Assembly (NCBI GenBank): GCA_027563935.2
Contig: CM050446.2
Coordinates: 25,423,501 to 25,487,500, forward strand
Source of the DNA: Costus lasius
Lineage: Eukaryota; Streptophyta; Magnoliopsida; Zingiberales; Costaceae
Length of the DNA stretch: 64,000 nt
Reading direction: 5' to 3'
Part shown: piece by piece, positions 1 through 10,002 of the stretch
How positions within the stretch are numbered: the first letter of the stretch is position 1
Layout: every line of letters starts with the position of its first letter
Notes under the pieces: model-generated
What the model was told of the DNA's origin: nothing
The model's database searches: none
What the model saw: the letters and a program-made list of their open reading frames with translations, nothing else
Position numbers and translations under genes: made by a program

Positions 1-483
1 CGCTGGCAACAGGAATAAGGGGTGTTACCGCCCTTTGGAACTCAAGCAGAGTTCACACATCACCCACCACATGGAGATGTTCATGTTGGCCGCTGCGGAC
101 TCTTCAATGTCATCCAAATGGAGAAGAAAAGAAGCCTTACAAATGAAGCACATCCATCTTCCCAGGTCCAAGAACCTAGTAATCAGCGAGGTAGCAAGAA
201 ATCGGGGAGAGTTGTGTGTCCAACCAAGGAGGTGCACTATCAACTCAGCTAGAGGAGATGCTGAGGTCTTCTATGAAGCCAAAATCTCTGAGGAACAAGC
301 TGACGTGAAGAGGAGGACTCTAAGGGAGGAAACCGCCATGGACATCAGAACATGGAAGCCAGAACTCGCGTGTATGCAGAATGCGAGAGCCAAATCCCCC
401 TAATCCTTGGTGAAGCTCCACAAAATGGAGCAAGGACAAAAACATGCAAAGCTAAAGCACCAGCAACTGCCACATGGGAGATT
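1..483 (+). mobile_element. 5' part of a decayed Ty3/gypsy element (G1)
   Basis: No credible host gene is visible. The stretch lies directly upstream of a recognisable gypsy gag N-terminus, so it is most simply its leader or the start of gag. Several short overlapping open frames exist but none resembles a known domain. The element's 5' LTR and primer-binding site would lie before the window start. Confidence 0.4.
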
Positions 484-792
484 AGTGAGGCACGACCAGA
501 GGCTCTTGAGAAGACCGTGGTAGAAATGCCGAGTTTTATTACAGTGGTGCAAGCGGAACTCCAGTCTGCAGAGGAAGAAAGGAGAATAAAAGTTTTGGCG
601 GCAACAGAAGAGTGACATCAACACCAAGAGGAGATGGCTGAAATTACTCAGCGCCAAGCTGAGATAGATCGTCACTTTGGGGCTATAGATTACCTAAGAA
701 ACGAGATGAGAAATCTATTTGCAGAGTTAGTGAAAGAAAGAAGAGAAACAAAAGGAGCTTTCAACAACCCCAAACCATCGCCAAGGCAAGGA
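484..792 (+). pseudogene. Ty3/gypsy gag N-terminus (element G1), broken
   Basis: This encodes the amino-terminal coiled-coil part of a retrotransposon Gag, the capsid precursor. The order of motifs (EALEKTVVEM, VQAELQSAEEERRI, EMAEITQRQAEIDRHFGAID, MRNLFAELVKERRE) follows the Gag start of the better preserved gypsy element at 60873-61130 (EALETSMGEV, IQAELQVTGEDRRI, ELAEINRRLGALD, MRSLLAELTKGKRG). An in-frame stop lies near 613, and the frame runs out near 850. Gag resumes only at about 2590, so an insertion of about 1.8 kb separates the two halves. Confidence 0.7.
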
Positions 793-848
793 GTCGTAAC
801 GACCACCACCATCACAGGAGTATTGGTGATGCAGGAGCAAACGGGCCC

Positions 849-1727
849 ATGAACACACTTGAGGGCGGCCCAATCCCTCCAAAAGACACTTGGGGAGACT
901 CCCCAGGACCCCAGGAATTTTCCCTGGAATTTTCACCCCAGTCAGAGTTCCCCAGACCCCGACATGGCCAGGCCGTGCACCCCGTCACGGCCGAGACACG
1001 GTCGCCCAAAGACGCGAACGCCGAACACGGGCGTGCTCCTGGTCACGGGCAAACCGTGCCCAGTTATGTGGATTTCGGCCACACCGAACACGGTCGTGCT
1101 TCTAGTCACGGGCAAGCCGTGCCTGGCTCTGTGGATTTCAGCAACTCCCATCACGGCCATGCTGATCACGGGCAAGTCATGCCCGATTCTATGGATTTCG
1201 GCCACACCAAACACGGGCGTGCTCCTGATCACAGGCAAGCCGTGCCCGGCTCTGTGGATTTCGGCCACACCGAACACGGGCGTGCTCCTGGTCACGGGCA
1301 AGCCGTGCCCAATTCTGTGGACTTCGCCCACTCCGAACACGGCCGTGCTCACCATCACGGCCAGGCCGTGTCCGCCCCTGAAGATGCATTGCAGCCCCGA
1401 CGACCCCACTTAGATGTGCACCGCCCTCCCTACCATGTTGCTCCACCCCATGACGACTCAAAGGAGCCCAACAAGGTGGAAATCCGGCGATCCCAATGCC
1501 AAAGTAAGCCCCCAGACCGTTTCTTGGGCGTCATTAGCCCTCTTTCCATCCATACTGAAGTGGCGCAGCCCAAGGGCACCACAAGCCAACCTCTTGAAGA
1601 TCCAACTCCAAGTGGGCTGCGTAATCTGATCAGCAACACGGCCCAAGTCCGAGCCGCGACGGTGGTGACCCAGCCCACAACATCGAAGTTCTGCTGTTTT
1701 GTCGCCGTGTGCTCGGAGCGCGCCTAA
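849..1727 (+). CDS. 292-codon ORF with 21-residue tandem repeats, coding status doubtful
   Basis: An uninterrupted frame of 292 codons whose middle third is built from about six tandem copies of a 21-residue unit with the core HGRAPxHGQAVPxSVDF. It shows no signal peptide, membrane segment or known domain. The repeat length is a multiple of three (63 bp, one copy 60 bp), so the frame survives through the array, and other frames and the opposite strand also stay open across it. That argues the open frame may simply be a property of the minisatellite. It could equally be a low-complexity protein of the inserted element. I do not recognise it. Confidence 0.25.
   Translation: MNTLEGGPIPPKDTWGDSPGPQEFSLEFSPQSEFPRPRHGQAVHPVTAETRSPKDANAEHGRAPGHGQTVPSYVDFGHTEHGRASSHGQAVPGSVDFSNSHHGHADHGQVMPDSMDFGHTKHGRAPDHRQAVPGSVDFGHTEHGRAPGHGQAVPNSVDFAHSEHGRAHHHGQAVSAPEDALQPRRPHLDVHRPPYHVAPPHDDSKEPNKVEIRRSQCQSKPPDRFLGVISPLSIHTEVAQPKGTTSQPLEDPTPSGLRNLISNTAQVRAATVVTQPTTSKFCCFVAVCSERA
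1026..1400. repeat. 63-bp minisatellite, six copies
   Basis: Units start at 1026, 1089, 1152, 1212, 1275 and 1338. Five are 63 bp and the third is 60 bp. Each carries CACGGGCGTG and ACGGGCAAGCCGTGCCC-like blocks, which are themselves near-palindromic. The first, fourth and fifth copies are most alike and the third and sixth are most diverged. Confidence 0.9.
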
Positions 1728-1914
1728 ACTGCCCCCGTACGAAGATGCAGGATTGTGCTACCAGCTTCGAAGAATATTAGGTACTAGTTTGTTAATTTTC
1801 TTCTTGTAGTTGCAGCTTGACCACTTTTGTAGCCTGCAAGAGTTGGTAGGTAGTTAAAGTAGAGTGTCCCTTGTGTATTTTGTTTGTTCCCTCCCCTCTT
1901 ATTCTATAAAAGAG

Positions 1915-1922
1915 GAGGTAGG
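1915..1922 (+). promoter_or_regulatory. TATA box of an LTR-like region
   Basis: TATAAAAG lies 3' of a T-rich stretch and is followed about 30 bp later by TAGGGCTAAG, an arrangement usual in the U3/R part of plant LTRs. No gene starts downstream that it could serve except the broken gag. Confidence 0.4.
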
Positions 1923-2589
1923 GCTAAGTGTTGAGTAGTTCTCTTAGTGATAGGGATCTCCTGATGAGCTAGAGTGAGCTTCCAGCTTGTGTGGAAGGTG
2001 AAGTTGCTTCGCCTTCAGAGTTGTAAGAGTCGGCGACCGGTGTCTCGGCTCAGCTTGGTTTCCAGCTATATAAGAAGTAAATCCCACCCTCCGGTGGGTC
2101 AGGTTTGCCTGTTTTTCTATTTGCTTGCTTTGATACTGAGTTGGTTTTCTCCTTTCTTCTTCACTCACGACTGTCCATTCATCGGAGGCGTGGTATCTCT
2201 TGTCCTTGGTTTGTTTCAGCTGCGTAGACGCGCGAGCTGAACCCCGCAAAGCCGCAGTCCCTCAACGCAAGCTAAGCTTAAAACGCGCTAAGAGAGCTGC
2301 AGGAATTCACTAAATTTGCTACGAGGTTAGTGCGCTGTATTATTTAGTTGGGTGTCATTCGCATTCGTGTTGCCCTAATCGAACTCGTTGCTGTTTCGTC
2401 GTGCTTTCTACCAGATTACCTGCACTTTTCCGACGCGTTTTCTCTTCCCTCGTCTCACGACCCTCTCCCGTTTTATCGAGCATTGTGTAAAACCCTAGAG
2501 TACGGCTTAAGGACCCCCTCACCTATTAGTTGCTGCATCAATTGGTCTCCACCAGAGTCAAGCATAAGGCTAACTAGAATAGAAATCAT

Positions 2590-3609
2590 TGATGAAGACA
2601 GATGAGGAGGTGGAGTACACATAGGAGGAGACCCAGTCAGGGGGTGACTGCAAGGGAGGACATACGGTGGATCTATAAGCGCATAGAGCTTTTAGGATTT
2701 GATGGAACTGATCCAGTAGGATGGATTGCACAGGCAGAACAATACTTTGATATCTAGATGACAACTCATAAATATAAAGTTCCGATGGCTTTCATGAGCA
2801 TGGAAGATTCAGCAGGTCACTGGTTTCAATGGATGAAAAGAAGAATTCCCAATCTTATATGGGAAAGGTTAAAGGAAGAAATAATACAACGTTCCAGTGA
2901 ATTTCCTGCTACTTCTGCATATGAGCATTTAGGGGCCCTAGAACAAGGTCTACTAACTGTGACAAAGCATATAGAGGTTTATGAAAAGATAGTTTCTCAG
3001 ATATCTGATCTTCCTGAATAACAGTACGTGGGTTTCTTTTTGAAAAGTTTAAACAACAATATTAGAGAAAAGGTGCAAGTTTTCTTACCCACTAATGTTA
3101 TTCGAGTCATGACACTTGCTCGAGTCATTGAGAGGGAGCTGACAGGGGGATCAACATTAAAACAGCGGACAGGGGCTGAAGGGGTAGTGAGCAAAAGCCA
3201 ACAAGGTAATGAAAACTACTCTTGGGGAGGAAGCCTTTCTTCTAATCCTTCTAATCCAGCCTTGTCGGATTCACCTTCCAAAGCTACTTTAGCCTATAGT
3301 GTCTAACAGTCAAAAAAGAAGCATTAGCGCCAACTCTAGCACCATATTGCATACTGAGGGGGAAGGAGGTGATCCATTCCATAATGGCTCCAAAGAAATG
3401 GGAAGTCAATGTACATCATCAAGCACTTATGATCACGCAAGGAGGAGTCGAGCTATGTCCCACCAAAATATGTCAGCAAAAGAGAAAAAGGATTATGCTT
3501 CTATTGTGATCAACAATATCATCCAATGCACCGATGTGAGAATAAACAATTCCGTTTGATGCTACTATCAAATGATGAAGATGTAGAAGGAGAAGATCGA
3601 GTACCCTGA
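2590..3609 (+). pseudogene. Ty3/gypsy gag, capsid and zinc-knuckle part (element G1)
   Basis: Continuation of the G1 Gag after the insertion. It contains the retrotransposon gag (capsid) domain: FDGTDPVGWIAQAEQYFDI, then WFQWMKRRIPNLIWERLKEE, TSAYEHLGALEQGLLTVTKH, QYVGFFLKSL and MTLARVIERE. It follows the Gag at 61392-62100 residue for residue over long stretches. A CX2CX4HX4C zinc knuckle (CFYCDQQYHPMHRC) lies at about 3498-3540 in a different frame. Stops at about 2757 and 3019 and at least one frameshift make it non-functional. No protease or polymerase follows, so pol has been deleted between gag and the 3' LTR. Confidence 0.85.
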
Positions 3610-3673
3610 GAACTTGGAGAAGACACAAGATGAAATTTGTTGTTGAATTGTTAAACAGTCTTGAGGTAGTTAG

Positions 3674-3677
<4 letters not shown>

Positions 3678-3703
<26 letters not shown>
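3678..3703. repeat. 26-base G homopolymer at the polypurine-tract position
   Basis: An uninterrupted run of 26 G that follows GTTAGAAGA and directly precedes AATTGTTACGGCCC. This is where a Ty3 polypurine tract sits against the start of the 3' LTR. A shorter G5 copy of the same junction recurs 32 bp downstream. Confidence 0.95.
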
Positions 3704-3704
<1 letters not shown>

Positions 3705-3767
3705 ATTGTTACGGCCCAGTACTATTAGTAGGGGGAATTGTTACGGCCCAGTACTATTAGTAGGTTT
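3704..3767. repeat. 32-bp tandem duplication at the LTR start
   Basis: AATTGTTACGGCCCAGTACT plus the following bases up to the G run occurs at 3704 and again at 3736. The polypurine tract end and the LTR start TGTTACGG are therefore present twice. Confidence 0.9.
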
Positions 3768-3930
3768 TGTAATAAAGCGAATTTGGATCGGTATGTTACA
3801 CCCAGTTTGCTAAATATGAAAGTCTTATAAATAGGTGTCTACGGTTTAAAGTTGGGTGTCAAATATTTTGTTATTATATTCTAGGGCGTGCTTTGCACAT
3901 CACCCGTGACGGCTGAGGTTCTATCATACA
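3707..3930 (+). mobile_element. 3' LTR of element G1
   Basis: It begins with TGTTACGG right after the purine tract and ends with CATACA at 3930, about 224 bp. An internal TATAAATAG lies at 3826-3834. The length is similar to the LTR proposed at 60442-60681, although the two sequences are not obviously alike. The 3' limit rests only on a terminal CA and is approximate. Confidence 0.55.
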
Positions 3931-5191
3931 TCTTCTAGTTTCATGGCATTCTACTCAAAACTCTATTGTAATTCAACAACTTGCATGGAAATTATAAATC
4001 TTTTTTATCTTAAGCATTTGCTCCATCACTTGAAGAAATCTATCAATCTAAAGATTCTTCAAAGAAAATCCTCTTATCATTGTAATATTCCTCCATGCAT
4101 CTAATATCACAGGATCACAAAGTAGAGCTAGGCTGAGTTACTTTTTCATAACCTCACCTGTACCTTTCCGCCCATAACTAGTAGACAGTTGCATTCAATA
4201 ATAGTTTTTTTGTCACAAAATAAGATCATCTACTATAAGTACTAATGATACCCAAGTAGCTACGGTAGACCACCCTCTAGGATAATTTGAGTGGGAGTAG
4301 GATAAAATAAAGCTACAAACTTTAGCTAAAAATTTGCTCATATAAAAACAAATATTTAGTTCTTTCATTATCCTCATATAGTTGGCATTTAGAGTAGTTA
4401 CAGATTCCCCATTTGCATAGTATGTCCAATGTAGAAAGTCTGCATAAACAAAGCAGCCATGTGGTGAAAGAAAATCATGGCATGTGCTCCTTATACCATA
4501 CTATGTAGATCCATTTCCCCTTGTTCCTTCTAGGTTAGATAGCCTCATAAGCCAATTTCAATGAGAATTTTCCTATTGGTTTTGCACCTACCTTGCCTTC
4601 TCTTTCTCTTTCTTGTTATGGATACTAACGTCAATATATCGACATAAGGAAGGTACATCTCGGACACAAATAACCTATAATCCATTTTCAATAAAGCTTA
4701 ATAAAAATGATTATCAGCATAGAAGGTTTTCAAATATAACATCTTCCACTAACTCTTAGAGCCTGTTAGGGTGCCAAGAATCTATCCAAATCCTAGTCCA
4801 CATCCCATCATAAATGTTGTGCATAATTTGGAGTTTTATAAGGTGTCTCACTTATCTCAGAGAGATCCACTTCACTGAAAGACTGTCATTCTTTCATATG
4901 TATCTAGTGAGGCATACCTTGTTTGGTTGTGCTACATTACAAGCCCTAGTCCCTCTTCTATTGGTCATGCATTGGCCAATTATTCTTATTATCTTATACA
5001 TAGGAGTTCAAAGGAATGGAAGATATGTTGCAAATTATAAATTCATCAAAAAAATGACAAATGTTAATTAAGAAATATAATTATCAGAAAATTACTAAAT
5101 TTACGAAGTCCTTAACCACCAGCCACTAGATATCCTTAATGAATTGCAATCACAAGTCATAATTGAAGTTGGGAATAAAAGAAAATTGGAC
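3931..5191 (-). other. AT-rich intron 5 of the TVP38-like gene
   Basis: Non-coding, AT-rich sequence between the G1 LTR and coding exon 5. I searched the minus strand for the next expected exon of the TVP38 family (the segment following SGFK) and did not find it. It holds no tRNA-like, LTR-like or long repeated structure that I can support. The missing exons are either beyond the window start, with element G1 sitting in the intron, or have been lost. Confidence 0.5.
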
Positions 5192-5278
5192 CTTAAATCC
5201 CGATCTCTGATTTGCAATAGCAACAGCCTGGAATTCTGGATAATCATTCATTTTCAAGATAACATAAGGTCTTCCTAA
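5192..5278 (-). CDS. TVP38-like protein, coding exon 5
   Basis: Twenty-nine codons: LGRPYVILKMNDYPEFQAVA, then IANQRSGFK. The acceptor is ATTATTTTGCAG. Homologues read GRxxVxxKxxDYPxFxAVAIAIxRSGFK here, so an isoleucine or similar hydrophobic residue is replaced by asparagine (IANQRS). The donor is GTCCAA rather than GTAAG- or GTTxG-like, which is unusual and may mark a weakened site. Confidence 0.85.
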
Positions 5279-5676
5279 CTGCAAAATAATCATAATTTAA
5301 ACACATAGTAAGATGTCGTGAGAAACATAAAATTTCACTGCAAACCAAAATGTACAGTTTAATGCTTGGAATAACACAGGAATTTTGGTAAGTAAATCAA
5401 ATATCAAGTTAGAAGAAGAGAATGATAAAAAGAAATAAGTTAGATAAATCATTAAAAAGGAAGGAAACTGTACAATATGATACACTGTTACAGGATATAT
5501 CACAGGAATAATGAGTCTCTTAGCGAACGAAAGCTGCTTTGTTCCACGTGGTGTATAAGAACACAATACAAAGCACATATATCTGCTTCTGGGCTTCAAA
5601 ATAGGGATATACCAAAAAAAGAATGGAAGTGGGAAAAACTTGTCTCCACATGACCAAAATCAACGATGTTACTAAC

Positions 5677-5775
5677 CGTTCTACCAAGTAAAAATGCAGC
5701 TACAGAACCAATTGTTGCTCCAATGGAATCAGCAAGAAATCCTATCGGCAATCCAAATAGATATCCACCACCTAG
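5677..5775 (-). CDS. TVP38-like protein, coding exon 4
   Basis: Thirty-three codons: LGGGYLFGLPIGFLADSIGA, then TIGSVAAFLLGRT. The acceptor is TTCATTTGCCAG and the donor GTTAGTAAC. The GGGYLFG and DSxGATIG...AFLLGR signature is the strongest single piece of evidence for the VTT/SNARE-associated family (Pfam SNARE_assoc). Confidence 0.93.
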
Positions 5776-7788
5776 CTGGCAAATGAAAACAAATATTAAG
5801 TTTTTGTATTTCATGCAAAAGGTGCATATGATTAATCTTAGTACAACTGTTAACTGGATGCTAAACAAGGACAAAATTATCAAAAATAGTTCTTTTATTT
5901 AATGAGGGAAAGAAAGTAAATAATGAGAATATTGAACCTATTAATTACTAAACAAACACCGCAAAGGCATTACTAATGGTATTCATAAAAAATGGAATTA
6001 AACATAAATGTCCCAAGACAACCACAAGTCGGTACAAGTGTTGTTGTTCGTTATAACTGACAATATATATACCAATTCCAACACTATATATACTGATACT
6101 GGATCGATCTCCGATAGGCACATGCTGGTGTGTGGTACGTACTAAGTTGCATGGACCGGTCTTAAATATCATGCTTTAAACTGCCTACAAATACAAGAAC
6201 CAGAACATCCAGTTCTATAAAGATCTTGGTGACAACAAGTTATTCAACTAGAGCTTTCCTCTGAGTGTACAACAACCAATGATCATAGCGCTTGTTGCCT
6301 CAGTTGAAATATGCATGCAAAATGGCAGCCCATATGTCATCTGAAATTTCAGAGTTCATACTTCCATTTATACTTCCATTTGACTGGCAAAGTTAATTTT
6401 TGTGCTTCTATATCCAGGAAAACTTAGTTTTGTGGTAAAATATGCCATACAAAATCAAGATCCACAACACTTTAGTAGATTTGTTTACTAGAATACTATT
6501 TCCCGGTTTTATTCCTTTGTAACTAAAGCAATCTATTGATCCCATATAAATACTAGTAAAAGATGCACATTTTTAGGGTAAAAGTTTCCAGGTCAGGTAT
6601 CTTTATTTAATATGCTGAAGAATTTAACCTAGGAAAATATGATCTTTTTTTATCTTGTGATACATATACACAAGAAAATTTCTCTTATCTTGCTACATAT
6701 AAAACTGAAAAATTTATTATCAATTAAGAACCTTTCACCCAGGTTTTCAATATCCAACTATACTAATATCAGTCTAATATCATAATATGTCGATTGTCAA
6801 TCGGACCACTATGTACTAATATATGTACTGATATTGATTGTACTGGCACGCACGCAGTATAGTTAGTTCAACTCTTCAACTCATTCAACATTGTTATGAT
6901 CGTTGTCGCTGCCGAGAGGGCTGAGCCATAGCAATCCGTTGTCTCTGAATCCATGCATCCGAACCATTCCCTATATTGCCACTCACCATCACCTTCGTCC
7001 AAGTTCATCAATCAACAAGGACTCATCCACTTTTATCTACCTTGTCGATGACAAAAGGCAATCAAGATCCAGCTTTAGATCTTGATAAATACCTCATTGT
7101 TGAGCTCTCTTTCTCACTCTTGACCACAAATTAGAGGATTAGAGCACTAGAGACTCTAAGCATCGGAATGAAGGAAATCCACCATCGCCCCCTCTTCCCA
7201 TTTTCTTGTGAACTGTTCCACTTCCAGTGATAAATCTTGGCCCAAACATCCTCCTCAACGAGGCCTCTCTCTATGCATCGCTAGGTGGTTGAAAGACCGC
7301 TAGGACCTTTTGAATGAGTCAAGTGGCAATGGGCGTACCACGTGGTTTACATAGGTTCTATGTATCAGTCCACACTCACTAGTACATAACAATCGTACCC
7401 CAGTCCATACTAGTTTTGTGAACCATAGTATATACTAAATGGTTTTCAAAATAGTTGCTTTCGAAATGATCAATAACAATCTTACATAGAGATTATTTAT
7501 CCACAATTCCAACTACATACTCCATGGAAGCAGAGATGCATAGATTTTATATAATTCACTTCCTTCACTCATATACAACATATATACAATGTTTGTCTAC
7601 ATCACCAAGGAAACAATGTTGAGAATTTCATGATTCGCAATCCCATCACAAGAACAAGCAAAATCTAAAATACAAATGAATAAACCAACTAGAATACTTA
7701 TAAATAAGCAATTTAGTTGTCCTTGAAAAGTTAGAAATCATGAAGAATTATAATAGACTTTAGCATTATTAAGAATCTCCATGCTTAC
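5776..7788 (-). other. Intron 3 of the TVP38-like gene
   Basis: AT-rich intronic DNA with no ORF that I can assign. Positions 6745-6862 carry one member of the GGTAC-rich repeat family described below (ACTAATATCAGTCTAATATC, then TGTACTGATATTGATTGTAC). I see nothing else with clear structure. Confidence 0.6.
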
Positions 7789-7843
7789 GCTAAGTATTGC
7801 TGCTGGAACAGCGAGTATAGTCAATGGAATATAAGCAATAGCC
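7789..7843 (-). CDS. TVP38-like protein, coding exon 3
   Basis: Fifty-five bases, one completing the split leucine, then AIAYIPLTILAVPAAILS. The acceptor follows TTTTTTTTCCTATATCCAG and the donor is GTAAGCATG. The segment is the conserved membrane re-entrant region of the VTT domain (usually AxxYIPLTVLAVPASVLT). It lies about 16 kb from exon 2 and is flanked by transposon debris, yet both splice sites and the phase are intact. Confidence 0.9.
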
Positions 7844-9799
7844 CTGGATATAGGAAAAAAAATGAGATGGTTAATTTGAAGGAACAAAATTGTTCATAAC
7901 AAACACTAAACAAGAAAAAGATGGATCTAGGGGCCACCATGCTCAATATGAAATATAACCCATAAGAGAACTTTATTTTCCACCATCAAGTGTACAGTGT
8001 ACCAAGCAAACGCAGTAACAAAATTCAACATAATTACACGATGCAGAGCTCATAAGACAACCTTTCAGCATTGGATTTCCATGATATGAAAATAAAGGAA
8101 TGCAGAAGAAAAAAAACTTGATGTTGTACTTCCATTTTGGAGAAATAATGAATTCGTCCTTGTGTATGTGTTTGGCCCTCATTTATATTTGAGCACATCA
8201 AGAATGATTTCATGTATTGCAAAAGGCAAACTTAAAGATGATGCTGGCTCGTATCTAAGAGCACCTTCATGCATTGTATGCAATCCTCAAGTGCCTAACT
8301 AATGTTATGTCTAGTAAATCTTCTTAATTTCCAATTAAGATGTTACACCCCATGTAACTGAAGCCCCAGCCCAAGAGACATCTTTATGTACTCTTGAGCA
8401 CCTCACGAGGGATAACATTCCTGAGAAACAAGATGCATGCTGAGGATATCCTCTCTGCTAAAAATATTCATGCCTTCTTTAGTTTTAGCTTAAAATCAGA
8501 GGAAAGGTTGAGAGTTGAGACATGACAACCATTTGGCTCCTTATGAATTATATGCTCAACATCCAAACTGCACCTCACAAAATTAAAATGCCTGATCCAG
8601 CCATCCAGGTAGAGCAGATGGTCAAGATTTTCATTGTCTCATTGTGAATTTGTGATGATATGACCCTCTCTCATCTCCTACCTCTTGTTGTATTTGTCTT
8701 ATATTTCCTTTTTGCATTTCTCATTTTTATTACTTAAGGGTTCTTATGTAGTCATTATTTTGTTACCTTCCAACCATCCTGTAAACAAAAGATCAAGTTT
8801 GGATTCACATAAAAAAAATAATAGTATATAGCTTATGTTGTGTCATTAGTCAAATTTAATAGTATGATTGTTTATACCTCCAAAGCATCAATCACTAGCA
8901 AAATGTAGATGAACTGCTTCAGTAACAAATTAACACTTTAAATGTAAATAAAGGTCATTAGGCTCTAGAGCCTAGAACATGCTTTTGTACAGTAATACAT
9001 GGTTATGTAGACGTATGCATGTCAACGTTCAATAATCCTCCAATGTAAAGCTTCCAAAATAATCGCCAAGATTCAAGATTCAAGATTCAAGATTCAAGGA
9101 TTCAATATATTTTTTGGACATGACAAATAAAAGTACTTCCATTCAAGGTTTCAAAATTCGGTCCAAAACCTAGTACTAATCCACTCTCGAACCAATACAT
9201 ACTGGCCTATCCCGGATAGAACTAGCTCGTCTGACAACCAAAGAAGAGGAAGAAAAAAATAATTAAGAAAGAGTGGAGAATAGGAAGAAAGAAAGAATTA
9301 AGAAAAAATAGAGATGAGAAGAAGAAGAAGAAAGAAAGAAATAAGAAAAACACGCCGACTTCAGAGAAGAGGAAGAAAGAAAAAAAAAAGAAAAACTAGA
9401 GACACGTTCATTAGCAAAGAAGAAAGAAAGAAATAGGAAACAAAAAGAGAACAAAGAAAGAAAAGGTACAAATGCATGCCATTGCATGCACGTGTAGAGG
9501 CACAGTGCACCCTGTGGCACCGGCACATGCGCTTTCTTAGCCAACCCAAACCTTCCACTTCTCGAGCCAACCCTTCCTCTTCCCTAGTTGAACGACTATT
9601 CAACCGATCCTTCCTCTTCTCCTTCTCCTTATTCTTCTTCTTCACTTGTGGATGCATCCATCTCTACTTGCCACAAGCGAAGAGTAGCGAATGCGTTAAA
9701 GAACTCCTCCTCCTTCAAGCGTAGAAGCAGTAGGCGGAAGCAAGAGGCAGGAGTGGATGCATTCGCGCAAGGTTTCTAATACTGGTCCGCCAGACCAGC

Positions 9800-9823
9800 A
9801 CGGTACCGGTACCGGTACCGGTA
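9800..9823. repeat. GGTACC hexamer array
   Basis: Four consecutive GGTACC palindromes (CGGTACCGGTACCGGTACCG, continuing to GGTAC). The motif recurs in degenerate form at many places in the window and appears to be the core of a dispersed repeat family. Confidence 0.9.
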
Positions 9824-9899
9824 CATACGGACAAAATCGGACGACACAGGCGAGCTTGGCGAGTTTGGCGGTGAGTTTGGCAGACAAAATAGGCGGCGG

Positions 9900-10002
9900 A
9901 AGCTTCGAAGCTTCCGACGGCGCTGGAAGCTTCCAACGGCCGAAGCTTCTGGCGGTGCTGGAAGCTTCGTTCGCCGCCATTCCGGCGGTTCGAAGCTTCT
10001 AG
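9900..10002. repeat. Cluster of six GAAGCTTC palindromes in a GC-rich block
   Basis: Six AAGCTT sites, mostly within the 8-bp palindrome GAAGCTTC, lie about 10-30 bp apart in GGCGG-rich DNA. They resemble a degenerate tandem repeat of GGAAGCTTCxxACGGC. The block sits between two related CTCCTCCTCCTT-containing segments at about 9700 and 10170, suggesting a larger duplicated structure. Confidence 0.7.

Larger units (their letters stand above)
793..2589. mobile_element. Insertion splitting the G1 gag gene (unclassified, LTR-like)
   Basis: The related element at 60.9-61.4 kb has only about 185 bp between the two Gag blocks that flank this segment, so most of it is extra sequence. Its left half is GC-rich and holds a 63-bp minisatellite. 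Its right half (about 1740-2340) looks like an LTR or promoter, with a TATA box at 1915-1922, T-rich tracts and no long ORF. I could not find convincing terminal repeats or a target-site duplication, so the limits are approximate and the class is unknown. Confidence 0.45.

Noticed and set aside
942..1461. Minus-strand ORFs of 155 and 90 codons
   Set aside because: Antisense shadows of the 63-bp minisatellite.
4814..5071. 85-codon plus-strand ORF with hydrophobic stretches
   Set aside because: AT-rich intronic DNA, no homology recognised and no context for a gene; hydrophobicity follows from T-rich codons.
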